A DNA stretch of 64,000 bases, from assembly GCF_900107605.1 (NCBI RefSeq), contig NZ_FNQJ01000009.1, positions 1 through 64,000 of the forward strand, given 5' to 3'. A program made the position numbers and the translations under genes. This document shows positions 38,810-47,411 of the stretch, piece by piece (the stretch's first letter is position 1; each line of letters starts with the position of its first letter). The notes beneath the pieces were generated by a model. The model saw only the letters and a list, made by a program, of their open reading frames with translations. It was not told the origin of the DNA and searched no databases. Source of the stretch: Acidovorax soli. Its GTDB lineage: Bacteria > Pseudomonadota > Gammaproteobacteria > Burkholderiales > Burkholderiaceae_C.

Positions 38810-39907
38810 ATGAACAATCCGCAAGCCTCACCCGATCTCGCCAGCCTGCGCGTGCAGATCGACAACATCGACCAGCAACTGCTCACGCTGCTCAACCAGC
38901 GCGCGCTGGTGGCCGAGCGGGTGGGCGAAGTCAAGAAGCGCGAAGGCACGCCCTTCTTCCGCCCCGACCGCGTGGCGCAGGTGATCGAGAAGATCCAGAC
39001 CGCCAACCCCGGTCCGCTCAAGGGCGCCCATGTGGCAGCCATCTGGCGCGAGATCATGTCGGCCTGCCTGGCGCTCGAATCACCCCAGCGCGTGGCCGTG
39101 CTCGGCCCCGAAGGCACCTTCTGCGAACAGGCGGCCATCGAATACTTTGGCGGTGCTGCCGACCTGATGTATTGCGCCAACTTCGACGAAGTCTTTCATG
39201 CCACCGCTGCTGGCAGCGCGCAATACGGGGTGGTGGGCGTGGAGAACTCCACCGAAGGCGTGGTCACCCGCTCGCTCGACATGTTCCTGCACACGCCCGC
39301 CCATGTGGTGGGCGAGGTCAGCCTGCTGATCCGGCACAACCTGCTGCGCCAGACCAATGCGCTCGACGGCATCGAGGCCGTGCTGGCCCACCCCCAGGCC
39401 CTCGCGCAGTGCCAGGCCTGGCTGACCAAGCACCTGCCCCATGCCGAGCGCCGCCCGGTCTCCAGCAACGCAGAAGGTGCGCGACTGGCAGCCACCAACC
39501 CCGCGTGGGCGGCCCTGTCCAGCGAGCGCGCAGCCCAGCAGTTCGGCCTGCACATCGTGGCCCACGCCATCCAGGACGATGCCTACAACCGCACGCGGTT
39601 CGCCATCATCTGCCTGCCCCACACGCTGCAGACGCCGCCCCCCTCGGGCAAGGACTGCACCAGCCTCATCGTGTCCGTCCCCAACCGGCCCGGCGCCGTG
39701 CATGACCTGCTCGTGCCGCTCAAGACCCATGGCGTCTCGATGACCCGCTTTGAATCACGCCCTGCCCGCACGGGCCAGTGGGAGTACTACTTCTACATCG
39801 ACCTTGACGGCCATCCCGCCCAGCCCCATGTGGCGCGGGCGCTGGAAGAACTGCGCAGCCTGTGCGCGTTCTACAAGGTGCTGGGCACCTACCCTGTCTC
39901 AGCCTGA
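38810..39907 (+). CDS. pheA: Chorismate mutase / prephenate dehydratase (P-protein)
   Basis: A 365-residue bifunctional enzyme of phenylalanine synthesis. The N-terminal AroQ-type mutase (LRVQIDNIDQQLLTLLNQRA) is followed by the dehydratase domain (VAVLGPEGTFCEQAA, VVGVENSTEGVVTRSLD) and a regulatory ACT domain with the GAVHDLL and FESRPAR motifs that bind phenylalanine. It lies 42 bases after serC. Confidence 0.96.
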   Translation: MNNPQASPDLASLRVQIDNIDQQLLTLLNQRALVAERVGEVKKREGTPFFRPDRVAQVIEKIQTANPGPLKGAHVAAIWREIMSACLALESPQRVAVLGPEGTFCEQAAIEYFGGAADLMYCANFDEVFHATAAGSAQYGVVGVENSTEGVVTRSLDMFLHTPAHVVGEVSLLIRHNLLRQTNALDGIEAVLAHPQALAQCQAWLTKHLPHAERRPVSSNAEGARLAATNPAWAALSSERAAQQFGLHIVAHAIQDDAYNRTRFAIICLPHTLQTPPPSGKDCTSLIVSVPNRPGAVHDLLVPLKTHGVSMTRFESRPARTGQWEYYFYIDLDGHPAQPHVARALEELRSLCAFYKVLGTYPVSA

Positions 39908-39916
39908 GGAGCCCGC

Positions 39917-40789
39917 ATGTTTGAACAGCTCGGACTGATTGGCTGTGGCCTCATGGGCGGCTCGTTTGCGCTGGCGATGAAAAAGGCCGGCCTCGTCAAA
40001 CGGGTGGTCGGCTACAGCAAGTCCCCCTCTACCACCGACCGCGCCCGCCAGCTGGGCGTGATTGATGTCGAGGCCCCTTCGGCCCTGCTGGCCGTGGCGG
40101 GGGCCGACATTGTGCTGGTGGCCGTTCCCGTTGCTGCCACAGAGGCCACACTCAAGGCCATCAAGCACCTCGTCACCCCGCAGATGCTGATCATGGACGT
40201 GGGCTCCACCAAGGCCGACGTGGTGCAGGCGGCCCGCCGCGCACTGCGTGACCAGCTGGGCTCGTTCGTGCCCGCCCACCCGATTACCGGGCGCGAGGTC
40301 TCCGGGGTGGAACACGCCGATGCCGAGCTCTACAGTGGCCGGCAGGTCATCCTCACCCCCATCGAGCGGACGCTCACAGCGCAGCTGCACAAGGCCGAAG
40401 AGGTGTGGACGGCGCTGGGGTGCCGGGTGAGCAGCATGTCACCCGAATCGCATGATGCCGCGTTTGCCGCCGTCAGCCACCTGCCGCACCTGCTGGCATT
40501 TGCCATGATGAACAGCATCACCGGGCAATCGAGCGGCGATGACTTCCTGTCGCTGGCGGGCCCGGGTTTTCGCGATTTCACCCGCATCGCTGCAAGCGAC
40601 CCCAAGATGTGGCGCGACATTTTGCTCTCCAACCGTGAAGAACTGCTGGCCCAGTCGCGGCTGTTCCAGCAAGCCCTGCAGACTTTTGAGCAGGCCATGG
40701 AAAAGGGCGATGCACAGCGCCTGGAAGACATGCTCACCCTGGCCAGCGAAACCCGTACCCACTGGCGCATGGGCGCGAAGCGGAAGTAA
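39917..40789 (+). CDS. tyrA: Prephenate/arogenate dehydrogenase
   Basis: A 290-residue NAD(P)-dependent dehydrogenase of tyrosine synthesis. The nucleotide loop is LIGCGLMGGSFALAMKKAG, the catalytic histidine is in PAHPITGREVSGVEHA, and the HDAAFAAVSHLPHLLAFA helix is typical. There is no fused mutase or 3-phosphoshikimate domain. It starts nine bases after pheA. Confidence 0.94.
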   Translation: MFEQLGLIGCGLMGGSFALAMKKAGLVKRVVGYSKSPSTTDRARQLGVIDVEAPSALLAVAGADIVLVAVPVAATEATLKAIKHLVTPQMLIMDVGSTKADVVQAARRALRDQLGSFVPAHPITGREVSGVEHADAELYSGRQVILTPIERTLTAQLHKAEEVWTALGCRVSSMSPESHDAAFAAVSHLPHLLAFAMMNSITGQSSGDDFLSLAGPGFRDFTRIAASDPKMWRDILLSNREELLAQSRLFQQALQTFEQAMEKGDAQRLEDMLTLASETRTHWRMGAKRK

Positions 40790-40910
40790 CCCCCCTGAGT
40801 CGCCTGCGGCACCTTCCCCCCAGGGGGACGCCCCCGGTGGCCTGGCAAAGCCAGTTCCACGGGGGCACTGGTGCGGGGGCACACCAGTTGCACAGGCACC
40901 TGGCCTCAGA
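40790..40910. repeat. GC-rich palindromic spacer before aroA/cmk
   Basis: A stretch dominated by short G- and C-runs (CCCCCCTGAGTCGCC, CCAGGGGGACGCCCCC) that can form several hairpins, including CTGGTG (40868-40873) with CACCAG (40882-40887). It resembles the GC-rich intergenic repeats common in Comamonadaceae, but no second copy lies in this window. It may reduce or end transcription from tyrA. Confidence 0.4.
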
Positions 40911-40945
40911 AACGCTCTTTGAGCTGGAATGGACGAACCACACCG

Positions 40946-42976
40946 ATGTACAGCACCGCATTTCTTGATCTGCCGCCCCTGCAAGCCGCGTCGGGCGACG
41001 TCCACCTGCCCGGCTCCAAGAGCATCTCCAACCGCGTGCTGCTGCTGGCGGCACTGAGCGCCGGCACCACCACCGTGCACGACCTGCTCGCGTCCGACGA
41101 CACCCGCGTGATGCTGGATGCGCTGCGCCAGATCGGCTGCACGGTGGATGAAGCGGGCAGCACCGTGCGCATCACCGGCCTGGGTGGCAGCGCACCCCGA
41201 TCGCCGGCCCGACTCTTCATGGGCAACGCCGGCACCGCCATGCGCCCTTTGACGGCGGCGCTGGCGCTGCTGGGCGGCGAGTTCGAACTGTCGGGTGTGC
41301 CCCGCATGCATGAGCGCCCGATTGGCGACCTCGTTGATGCACTGCGCCAGCTGGGCTGCCAGATCGACTACCTCGGCAACGATGGCTACCCTCCCTTGCG
41401 CATCGCGCACGACCAGGGTGTTCCCGCCCTCTCCCTGGCTGCGCCCATCCAGGTGCGTGGCGATGTATCGAGCCAGTTCCTCACGGCGCTGCTCATGGCG
41501 CTGCCGCTGGCGGCAACGCACCAGGAGGTGGTCATCGAGGTGGTGGGCGAACTGATCTCCAAGCCCTACATCCACATCACGCAGCAGTTGCTGGCACGCT
41601 TTGGCATCGTGGTCGAGCACCAGAACTGGCAGCGGTTCACGATTGCAGCGGGCAGCCGCTACCAATCGCCCGGTGACATTCATGTGGAGGCAGATGCTTC
41701 ATCCGCTAGCTACTTCATAGCACTTGGCGCAATAGCAACAAGCGCCAGTGATCAAAAAGGTATAAAAATACAAGGCGTCGGCCTCGATTCCATTCAGGGC
41801 GACATCCGCTTTGTCGAAGCCGCCCGGGCCATGGGCGCCGTGGTCACTGGTGGCCCCAACTGGCTGCAGATAGCACGCGGAGCATGGCCCCTGAAGGCCA
41901 TCGATCTGGACTGCAACCACATCCCCGATGCCGCCATGACCCTGGCCGTGATGGCGCTGTACGCCGAGGGAACGACCACGCTGCGCAACATCGCCAGCTG
42001 GCGCGTGAAGGAAACCGACCGCATCGCCGCGATGGCCACCGAGCTGCGCAAGCTCGGCGCCACGGTGCAAGAGGGTGCAGACTTCATCTGCGTGACACCG
42101 CCCGCCCGCGAGCAGGACTGGAAGCCCGCGAGCATCCATACCTACGACGACCACCGCGTGGCCATGTGCTTTTCGCTGGCAGCCTTCAATCCAGCCAACC
42201 TGCCGGTGCGCATCGAAGATCCAAAGTGTGTCGCCAAGACGTTTCCAGACTATTTCGAAGCACTGTTCTCGGTATCCCGGGCAGAGACAGCCCGTATCCC
42301 GGTGATCTGCATCGACGGCCCCACCGCCTCGGGCAAGGGCACGGTGGCGGCGGCCGTGGCGCAGCGGCTGGGCTACCAGTTTCTCGACTCGGGCGCCATG
42401 TACCGCATCACCGCCCTGGCCGCCGCGCGTGCCGGCCTGACCATCGACGCAGAGCATGAAACGCGCATAGGCGCCCTGGCCCAGACCCTGCCCGTGCACT
42501 TTGACGGTGGCCAGGTGCTGCTTGGCGGCGACGACGTGACCGATGCCATCCGCACCGAAGAAGCCGGCATGAACGCATCCCGCGTGTCGGCCCTGCCCGC
42601 TGTGCGCACAGCGCTGGTTCAACTCCAGCACAGCTTTCGGCGCCTGCCAGGCCTGGTGGCAGATGGCCGCGACATGGGCACGGTGATCTTCCCGAACGCC
42701 CCCTTGAAGGTGTACCTGACAGCCAGTGCCGCCTGCCGCGCCGAGCGTCGTTACAAACAGTTGATTTCAAAGGGTTTTTCAGCTAGTATCGGCGACCTTC
42801 GCGCGGATCTGGAGGCACGCGATGCACGGGACAGTTCCCGCAGCGTCGCACCCCTCCAGCCCGCGCAGGACGCTCTGGTCCTGGACAACTCCCACTTGAC
42901 GATTGATGAAGCCGTCGATCAGGTGTTGGCCTGGTGGCAGGAGCGGCAGCCTTTCGCAGTCTCTGCGCAAGGCTGA
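40946..42976 (+). CDS. aroA: Fused EPSP synthase / cytidylate kinase
   Basis: A single 676-residue reading frame joins two enzymes. Residues 1 to about 440 are 3-phosphoshikimate 1-carboxyvinyltransferase ([45 protein letters not shown]). From about residue 451 comes CMP kinase ([30 protein letters not shown]). The fusion links aromatic synthesis and pyrimidine salvage only physically; genomes of this family are known to carry it. Residues about 251-277 contain an in-frame palindromic element, making the region after DASSASYF longer than in other EPSP synthases. ATG at 40946 is chosen over an upstream GTG at 40871. Confidence 0.95.
   Translation: MYSTAFLDLPPLQAASGDVHLPGSKSISNRVLLLAALSAGTTTVHDLLASDDTRVMLDALRQIGCTVDEAGSTVRITGLGGSAPRSPARLFMGNAGTAMRPLTAALALLGGEFELSGVPRMHERPIGDLVDALRQLGCQIDYLGNDGYPPLRIAHDQGVPALSLAAPIQVRGDVSSQFLTALLMALPLAATHQEVVIEVVGELISKPYIHITQQLLARFGIVVEHQNWQRFTIAAGSRYQSPGDIHVEADASSASYFIALGAIATSASDQKGIKIQGVGLDSIQGDIRFVEAARAMGAVVTGGPNWLQIARGAWPLKAIDLDCNHIPDAAMTLAVMALYAEGTTTLRNIASWRVKETDRIAAMATELRKLGATVQEGADFICVTPPAREQDWKPASIHTYDDHRVAMCFSLAAFNPANLPVRIEDPKCVAKTFPDYFEALFSVSRAETARIPVICIDGPTASGKGTVAAAVAQRLGYQFLDSGAMYRITALAAARAGLTIDAEHETRIGALAQTLPVHFDGGQVLLGGDDVTDAIRTEEAGMNASRVSALPAVRTALVQLQHSFRRLPGLVADGRDMGTVIFPNAPLKVYLTASAACRAERRYKQLISKGFSASIGDLRADLEARDARDSSRSVAPLQPAQDALVLDNSHLTIDEAVDQVLAWWQERQPFAVSAQG
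41697..41775. repeat. Dispersed palindromic element inside aroA
   Basis: CACTTGGCGC (41721-41730) and GCGCCAGTG (41742-41750) form the core inverted repeat, flanked by GCTAGCTACTTCATAGC and by the AT-rich ATCAAAAAGGTATAAAAATAC. The base composition is unlike the rest of aroA. The coding frame is kept and reads [19 protein letters not shown]. coli and Burkholderia enzymes have a shorter link here. Confidence 0.65.
42751..42792. repeat. AT-rich patch in the cmk part, possible degenerate element
   Basis: TTACAAACAGTTGATTTC and GGGTTTTTCAGCTAGTATC stand out by base composition, and the end resembles an element half-site. The encoded protein ([11 protein letters not shown]) aligns with E. coli Cmk without extra residues, so this would be a replacement and not an insertion. 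It may simply be biased codon use. Confidence 0.3.
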
Positions 42977-43183
42977 ACAGTGTGGGGCCCTTCTTGAAAA
43001 CGGGGCCCCCAGGCAGCGCCGAAAGGCCTTGCCACAGGCCCATGCAGCCCTTCTCGCGCGCCAGCGCCCAGGCTGTTTGGATCGATAACCTAACCCGCGG
43101 TTCTACCGCAAAAAACCACCGCAAGCAGCTATAAAAACAATAGCAATGGTGCTATTGGAATCCTGTTTGTGGCAAGGAAACAC
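42977..43183 (+). promoter_or_regulatory. rpsA leader region with hairpins
   Basis: A 207-base leader before rpsA. It has GGGGCCC repeats around 42982-43011, GGCCTTGCCACAGGCC near 43026, and the hairpin CAATAGCA/TGCTATTG (43138-43145 and 43150-43157) 27 bases before the ATG. In E. coli, S1 represses its own mRNA through leader hairpins; a similar role here is an inference. Confidence 0.4.
43130..43160. repeat. Dispersed palindromic element in the rpsA leader
   Basis: AGCAGCTATAAAAACAATAGCA is followed by the perfect eight-base inverted repeat CAATAGCA-ATGG-TGCTATTG at 43138-43157. The AGCAGCTAT word is shared with the family. It would fold close to the rpsA ribosome-binding site (AAGGAA at 43174). 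Confidence 0.5.
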
Positions 43184-44869
43184 ATGTCCGAATCTTTTGC
43201 CGCCCTTTTTGAAGAATCCTTGCAGCGCACGGAAATGCGCCCTGGCGAAGTCATCACCGCTGAAGTCGTGCGCGTCGAGCACAACTTCGTGGTCGTCAAC
43301 GCTGGCCTCAAGTCCGAAGCCTACGTGCCGCTGGAAGAGTTCAAGAACGACAAGGGCGAAGTCGAAGTCCAAGTGGGTGACTTCGTCTCGGTGGCCATTG
43401 GCTCCATCGAAAACGGCTACGGCGACACCATCCTGTCGCGCGACACCGCCAAGCGTCTGGCCTCCTGGATGAGCCTGGAAAAGGCCCTGGAATCCGGCGA
43501 ATTCGTCACTGGCACGACCAGCGGCAAGGTCAAGGGCGGCCTGACCGTCCTGGTCAACGGCATCCGCGCATTCCTGCCCGGTTCGCTGATCGATACGCGT
43601 CCGATCAAGGATCTGACGCCGTACGAAAACAAGACCATGGAATTCAAGGTCATCAAGCTCGACCGCAAGCGCAACAACGTGGTGCTGAGCCGCCGCGCCG
43701 TGGTGGAAGCTTCCATGGGTGAAGAGCGCGCCAAGCTGATGGAAACCCTGAAGGAAGGTTCCATCGTCCAAGGCGTGGTCAAGAACATCACCGAATACGG
43801 TGCGTTCGTGGATCTGGGCGGCATCGACGGCCTGCTGCACATCACCGACATGGCATGGCGCCGCGTGCGTCACCCTTCCGAAGTGGTGACCGCAGGCCAG
43901 GAAATCACGGCCAAGATCCTCAAGTTCGACACCGAAAAGAACCGTGTCTCGCTGGGCCTGAAGCAGATGGGCGACGACCCCTGGATGGGCGTGAACCGCC
44001 GCTACCCCCAAGGCACCCGCCTGTTCGGCAAGATCACGAACATTGCCGACTACGGCGCGTTCGTCGAACTCGAACCCGGCATCGAAGGCCTGGTGCACGT
44101 CTCCGAAATGGACTGGACCAACAAGAACATCGCTCCGTCCAAGCTGGTCACGCTGGGCGACGAAGTCGAAGTCATGGTTCTGGAAATCGACGAAGACAAG
44201 CGCCGTATCAGCCTGGGCATGAAGCAGTGCAAGGCCAACCCATGGCAAGAATTCGCACAGGACACGAAGCGCGGCGACCGCGTCAAGGGTCCCATCAAGT
44301 CGATCACCGACTTCGGCGTATTCGTGGGCCTGGCTGCCGGCATCGACGGCCTGGTGCACCTGTCCGACCTTTCGTGGAACGAAACCGGCGAAGCCGCGGT
44401 TCGCAACTACAAGAAGGGCCAGGAAGTGGAAGCCATCGTGCTGGCCGTGGACGTGGACCGCGAACGCATCTCGCTGGGCATCAAGCAGCTCGACGGCGAC
44501 CCGTTCACCACCTTCGTGACCGTGAACGACAAGGGCCAGACGGTGACCGGCAAGGTCAAGACCGTGGATGCCCGTGGCGCTGAAATCGACCTCGGCGAAG
44601 ACATCGTGGGCTACCTGCGCGCTTCGGAAATTTCCCGCGACCGCGTGGAAGATGCCCGCAACGTGCTCAAGGAAGGCGACGAAGTCACCGCTGTGGTGGT
44701 CAACGTGGATCGCAAGACCCGCAACATCCAGCTGTCGATCAAGCAAAAGGACATGGCCGACGAACAAGGCGCCATGGCCAGCCTGAGCCAGCAGTCGAGC
44801 CGCGAAAGCGCCGGCACGACCAGCCTGGGCGCCCTGCTGCGCGCCAAGCTGGACAACTCGGAAAAGTAA
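43184..44869 (+). CDS. rpsA: 30S ribosomal protein S1
   Basis: A 561-residue protein with six S1 RNA-binding repeats, the usual length. It begins [14 protein letters not shown], and each repeat shows the G-A-F-V-[DE]-L type core (for example [20 protein letters not shown]). It delivers mRNA to the ribosome. A GTG at 43169 is in frame, but the ATG at 43184 has AAGGAA five bases before it and fits the family start. Confidence 0.97.
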   Translation: MSESFAALFEESLQRTEMRPGEVITAEVVRVEHNFVVVNAGLKSEAYVPLEEFKNDKGEVEVQVGDFVSVAIGSIENGYGDTILSRDTAKRLASWMSLEKALESGEFVTGTTSGKVKGGLTVLVNGIRAFLPGSLIDTRPIKDLTPYENKTMEFKVIKLDRKRNNVVLSRRAVVEASMGEERAKLMETLKEGSIVQGVVKNITEYGAFVDLGGIDGLLHITDMAWRRVRHPSEVVTAGQEITAKILKFDTEKNRVSLGLKQMGDDPWMGVNRRYPQGTRLFGKITNIADYGAFVELEPGIEGLVHVSEMDWTNKNIAPSKLVTLGDEVEVMVLEIDEDKRRISLGMKQCKANPWQEFAQDTKRGDRVKGPIKSITDFGVFVGLAAGIDGLVHLSDLSWNETGEAAVRNYKKGQEVEAIVLAVDVDRERISLGIKQLDGDPFTTFVTVNDKGQTVTGKVKTVDARGAEIDLGEDIVGYLRASEISRDRVEDARNVLKEGDEVTAVVVNVDRKTRNIQLSIKQKDMADEQGAMASLSQQSSRESAGTTSLGALLRAKLDNSEK

Positions 44870-44895
44870 AGCGCTGACCCGTTAAACGGTCAGAC

Positions 44896-44925
44896 AGCGG
44901 GCGCCTTGTGCGCCCGCTTCTCTTT
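44896..44925 (+). terminator. Hairpin between rpsA and ihfB
   Basis: AGCGGGCGC (44896-44904) pairs with GCGCCCGCT (44910-44918) and is followed by TCTCTTTC. A second hairpin, CTGACC/GGTCAG, lies just before it at 44874-44893. The T-run is interrupted, so read-through into ihfB is likely. Confidence 0.6.
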
Positions 44926-44944
44926 CAGCCACTGATTCCCTGCC

Positions 44945-45265
44945 ATGACCCAAGATTCCATGACCCGCTCAGACCTCGTTGAAGAACTGGCCGAACGCTT
45001 TGGTCAGCTCACCCACCGCGATGCCGAATTCGCGGTCAAGACCATTCTGGATGCCGTGGGCGACGCCCTGGTGCGCGGGCACCGCATCGAGATCCGGGGC
45101 TTTGGCAGCTTCTCAGTGAACCACCGCCCTCCCCGCATGGGCCGCAATCCGCGCAGCGGTGAAGCAGTGGCCATTCCTGAAAAGCGCGTGCCGCATTTCA
45201 AACCGGGAAAGGCACTTCGGGAGGCTGTGGACCAGCGAACAGCCGAGCTCGATCAACCCAACTGA
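44945..45265 (+). CDS. ihfB: Integration host factor subunit beta
   Basis: A 106-residue HU/IHF protein. [17 protein letters not shown] opens the helical body, and [19 protein letters not shown] carries the beta arm and the intercalating proline. [15 protein letters not shown] ends the core. It bends DNA as a heterodimer with IhfA. The rpsA-ihfB-lapA-lapB order is shared with many proteobacteria. An ATG at 44960 (MTRSDL) is the alternative start. Confidence 0.96.
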   Translation: MTQDSMTRSDLVEELAERFGQLTHRDAEFAVKTILDAVGDALVRGHRIEIRGFGSFSVNHRPPRMGRNPRSGEAVAIPEKRVPHFKPGKALREAVDQRTAELDQPN

Positions 45266-45282
45266 CGCAAAAATGCTTCTGA

Positions 45283-45330
45283 TTTGATAGCTTCTGGCGA
45301 TTTATGGATCGACGTTAGAGGCAATTTTCA
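45283..45330. repeat. Dispersed palindromic element between ihfB and lapA
   Basis: TTTGATAGCTTCTGGCG is followed by a less symmetric ATTTATGGATCGACG and TTAGAGGCAATTTTC. The order GATAGCT-CTGGCG-loop-CG-TTAGAGGC matches the plan of the family. It is intergenic and AT-rich. Confidence 0.55.
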
Positions 45331-45420
45331 TGCGTAAGCCATGAACGAACTGCCTCGCCCCGCGCTGCGGTCAGGCCCGATGGCCGAGCTCTTAGAATCC
45401 CCCCACCACTGGGGATCTCC

Positions 45421-45732
45421 ATGAAATACCTCCTGTGGCTGCTCAAGGCAGCCATTTTTTTTACGCTGTTTGCGTTTGCACTCAACAACCAGCAAGACGC
45501 CACCGTGCATTTTTTCTTTGGCACGCAATGGCGTGCGCCCCTGGTGCTGGTGGTGCTGACCGCGTTTGCCGCAGGACTGGCGGTGGGCGTCCTGGGCATG
45601 GTGCCCCGCTGGTGGAAGCACCGCCGGGCCGCGCGCCGCGCCCATGTGCCGCCACCAGCCTCGCCGGCGCCAGCAGCTGTCGCGCCCACCCCGCCACCAT
45701 CCGCCGAAATACTGCCTCCCCATGGAATTTGA
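45421..45732 (+). CDS. lapA: LapA-domain membrane protein (DUF1049)
   Basis: A 103-residue protein with two N-terminal hydrophobic helices (about 5-22 and 39-60) and a basic, Pro/Ala-rich cytoplasmic tail. LNNQQDATVHFFFGTQW between the helices is typical of LapA. It works with LapB in controlling lipopolysaccharide synthesis through LpxC turnover. The lapB start overlaps its last eleven bases. Confidence 0.93.
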   Translation: MKYLLWLLKAAIFFTLFAFALNNQQDATVHFFFGTQWRAPLVLVVLTAFAAGLAVGVLGMVPRWWKHRRAARRAHVPPPASPAPAAVAPTPPPSAEILPPHGI

Positions 45733-46879
45733 TATCAGCTGGATCCTGCTGGGCTTGCCCCTGGCCTTCGTGCTCGGCTGGCTGGCCTCGCGCTTTGACC
45801 TGCGCCAGCTGCGCGCGGAAAACCGGCGCGCCCCCAAGGCCTATTTCAAGGGATTGAACTTTCTGCTCAACGAGCAGCAGGACCAGGCCATTGATGCCTT
45901 CATCGAGGCGGTGCAGAACGACCCCGACACCTCCGAACTGCACTTTGCCCTGGGCAATCTGTTTCGCCGTCGGGGTGAATACGACCGTGCGGTGCGGGTG
46001 CACGAGCACCTGCTGTCGCGCGGCGACCTCTCGCGCTCCGACCGGGAGCGCGCCCAGCACGCCCTGGCGCTTGATTTCCTGAAAGCCGGCCTGCTCGACC
46101 GGGCCGAAGCGGCCCTGAACCAGCTGGAGGGCACACCGTTCGAGGGCCAGGCCCGCCTGGCCTTGCTGGCCATCTACGAACGCTCACGCGACTGGCCCCA
46201 CGCTGCAGGCATTGCCCACAAGATGCACGACGCCCGCCAGGGCGATTTCAGCACCCGCCAGGCGCATTACCTGTGCGAGCAGGCGCAAACCTGCATTGCA
46301 CGCGACGACAACGCCGGTGCTTTGGCCTTGCTGAACCAGGCCGTGGACACTGCGCCAGAAGCCGCACGCGCCCGCATCGACCTCGCCCGGCTGCAACAGC
46401 GCATGGGGGACAGTGGTGCGGCCCTGGGCACCTTGCAGGCGCTGAGCCGGCATTCCCCCGCCGCAGTGCCTCTGGCCACACCCCTGATGGTGGAGACAGC
46501 CATCGCTGCGGGCAAGGTGCCCGAAATGCAGGCATTGCTGCAAGCGCATTACGCCCAGGCGCCATCGCTGGATGTGCTGGAAGGCCTCGTGGCCTTGCAG
46601 GCCCTGGACGCCACCACTGCGGACACGGCACGGCAGTGGTATGTCCAGCATCTGGACAAGGAGCTATCGCTGGTGGCTGCCGCGAAGTGGCTGGTAGGAG
46701 AAAAGCTGGAGCACGAAGAGTTCCATCCGCAGGTGCAGCGGGCGCTCGACCATGCCGCCCTGCCCCTCACCCGCTACCGCTGCGCTGCCTGCGGCTTCGA
46801 GGCCCGCCAGCATTTCTGGCAGTGTCCCGGCTGCCAGACCTGGGACAGCTACCCCGCACGCCGGGTGGAAGAACTCTGA
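45722..46879 (+). CDS. lapB: Lipopolysaccharide assembly protein LapB
   Basis: A 385-residue protein with one N-terminal membrane helix, a TPR array and a C-terminal rubredoxin-like zinc ribbon (YRCAACGFEARQHFWQCPGC). LapB brings LpxC to the FtsH protease and so balances lipopolysaccharide with phospholipid. ATG at 45722 is used; it overlaps lapA, while the open frame before it runs through lapA in another frame. Confidence 0.95.
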   Translation: MEFDISWILLGLPLAFVLGWLASRFDLRQLRAENRRAPKAYFKGLNFLLNEQQDQAIDAFIEAVQNDPDTSELHFALGNLFRRRGEYDRAVRVHEHLLSRGDLSRSDRERAQHALALDFLKAGLLDRAEAALNQLEGTPFEGQARLALLAIYERSRDWPHAAGIAHKMHDARQGDFSTRQAHYLCEQAQTCIARDDNAGALALLNQAVDTAPEAARARIDLARLQQRMGDSGAALGTLQALSRHSPAAVPLATPLMVETAIAAGKVPEMQALLQAHYAQAPSLDVLEGLVALQALDATTADTARQWYVQHLDKELSLVAAAKWLVGEKLEHEEFHPQVQRALDHAALPLTRYRCAACGFEARQHFWQCPGCQTWDSYPARRVEEL

Positions 46880-46957
46880 GCCTGCCGCGCCAGTGCGCCC
46901 CGCTATGATGGCTGGGCGGCTTCATCGCGCCGCCTCATTCCACAGAGGAGTTGATCC

Positions 46958-47272
46958 ATGCTGAAGAAACTGATGGTGATCGTTGCCATGCTGTATGCCG
47001 CTGCGTCGTTTGCAGCGGTCGATGTGAACCAAGCCACAGCCGCTGAGCTGGACGGCATCAAGGGCATCGGTCCCGGCCTCTCCGGAAAGATCATCGCAGA
47101 GCGCAAACACGGTGCCTTCAAGGACTGGGACGATTTCATCCAGCGTGTGCGCGGAGTGGGCGAGGTCACTGCCGGCAAGTTTTCCACCGAAGGCCTGAGG
47201 GTGAACGGCCGGACTTTCAAGGCATCCTCCACGGCACCTGCAGCAACAGCTGTCAGCGCTCCCAAAAAATAA
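46958..47272 (+). CDS. ComEA-like helix-hairpin-helix protein
   Basis: A 104-residue secreted protein. The signal peptide ends at ASFA, followed by VDVNQATAAELDGIKGIGPGLSGKI, a canonical double helix-hairpin-helix that binds DNA without sequence specificity. A Ser/Ala/Lys-rich tail follows. ComEA-type proteins bind incoming DNA during transformation. Only this short protein is present here; comEC is not in the window. Confidence 0.92.
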   Translation: MLKKLMVIVAMLYAAASFAAVDVNQATAAELDGIKGIGPGLSGKIIAERKHGAFKDWDDFIQRVRGVGEVTAGKFSTEGLRVNGRTFKASSTAPAATAVSAPKK

Positions 47273-47289
47273 GCACTCCACGAAATTAC

Positions 47290-47316
47290 AAAACCCGCGG
47301 CAGCGGGTTTTCTTTT
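47290..47316 (+). terminator. Intrinsic terminator after the ComEA-like gene
   Basis: AAAACCCGC (47290-47298) pairs with GCGGGTTTT (47303-47311) around a four-base loop, followed by CTTTT. It separates this gene from the Mrp operon. Confidence 0.88.
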
Positions 47317-47411
47317 GGAACGGGTACAGCCGAGGCACAGGATGCTCTATGCCCGGGACCGGATGGTCTTTGCCAAGACTGCAGCGAAGCGCCCCGTAAA
47401 ATCGTCGGCGC

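Noticed and set aside
46650-46680. A GAGCTATCG word inside lapB resembling an element half-site
   Set aside because: Only one half-site is present, with no palindromic partner or AT-rich flank, and the encoded helix looks native to LapB.
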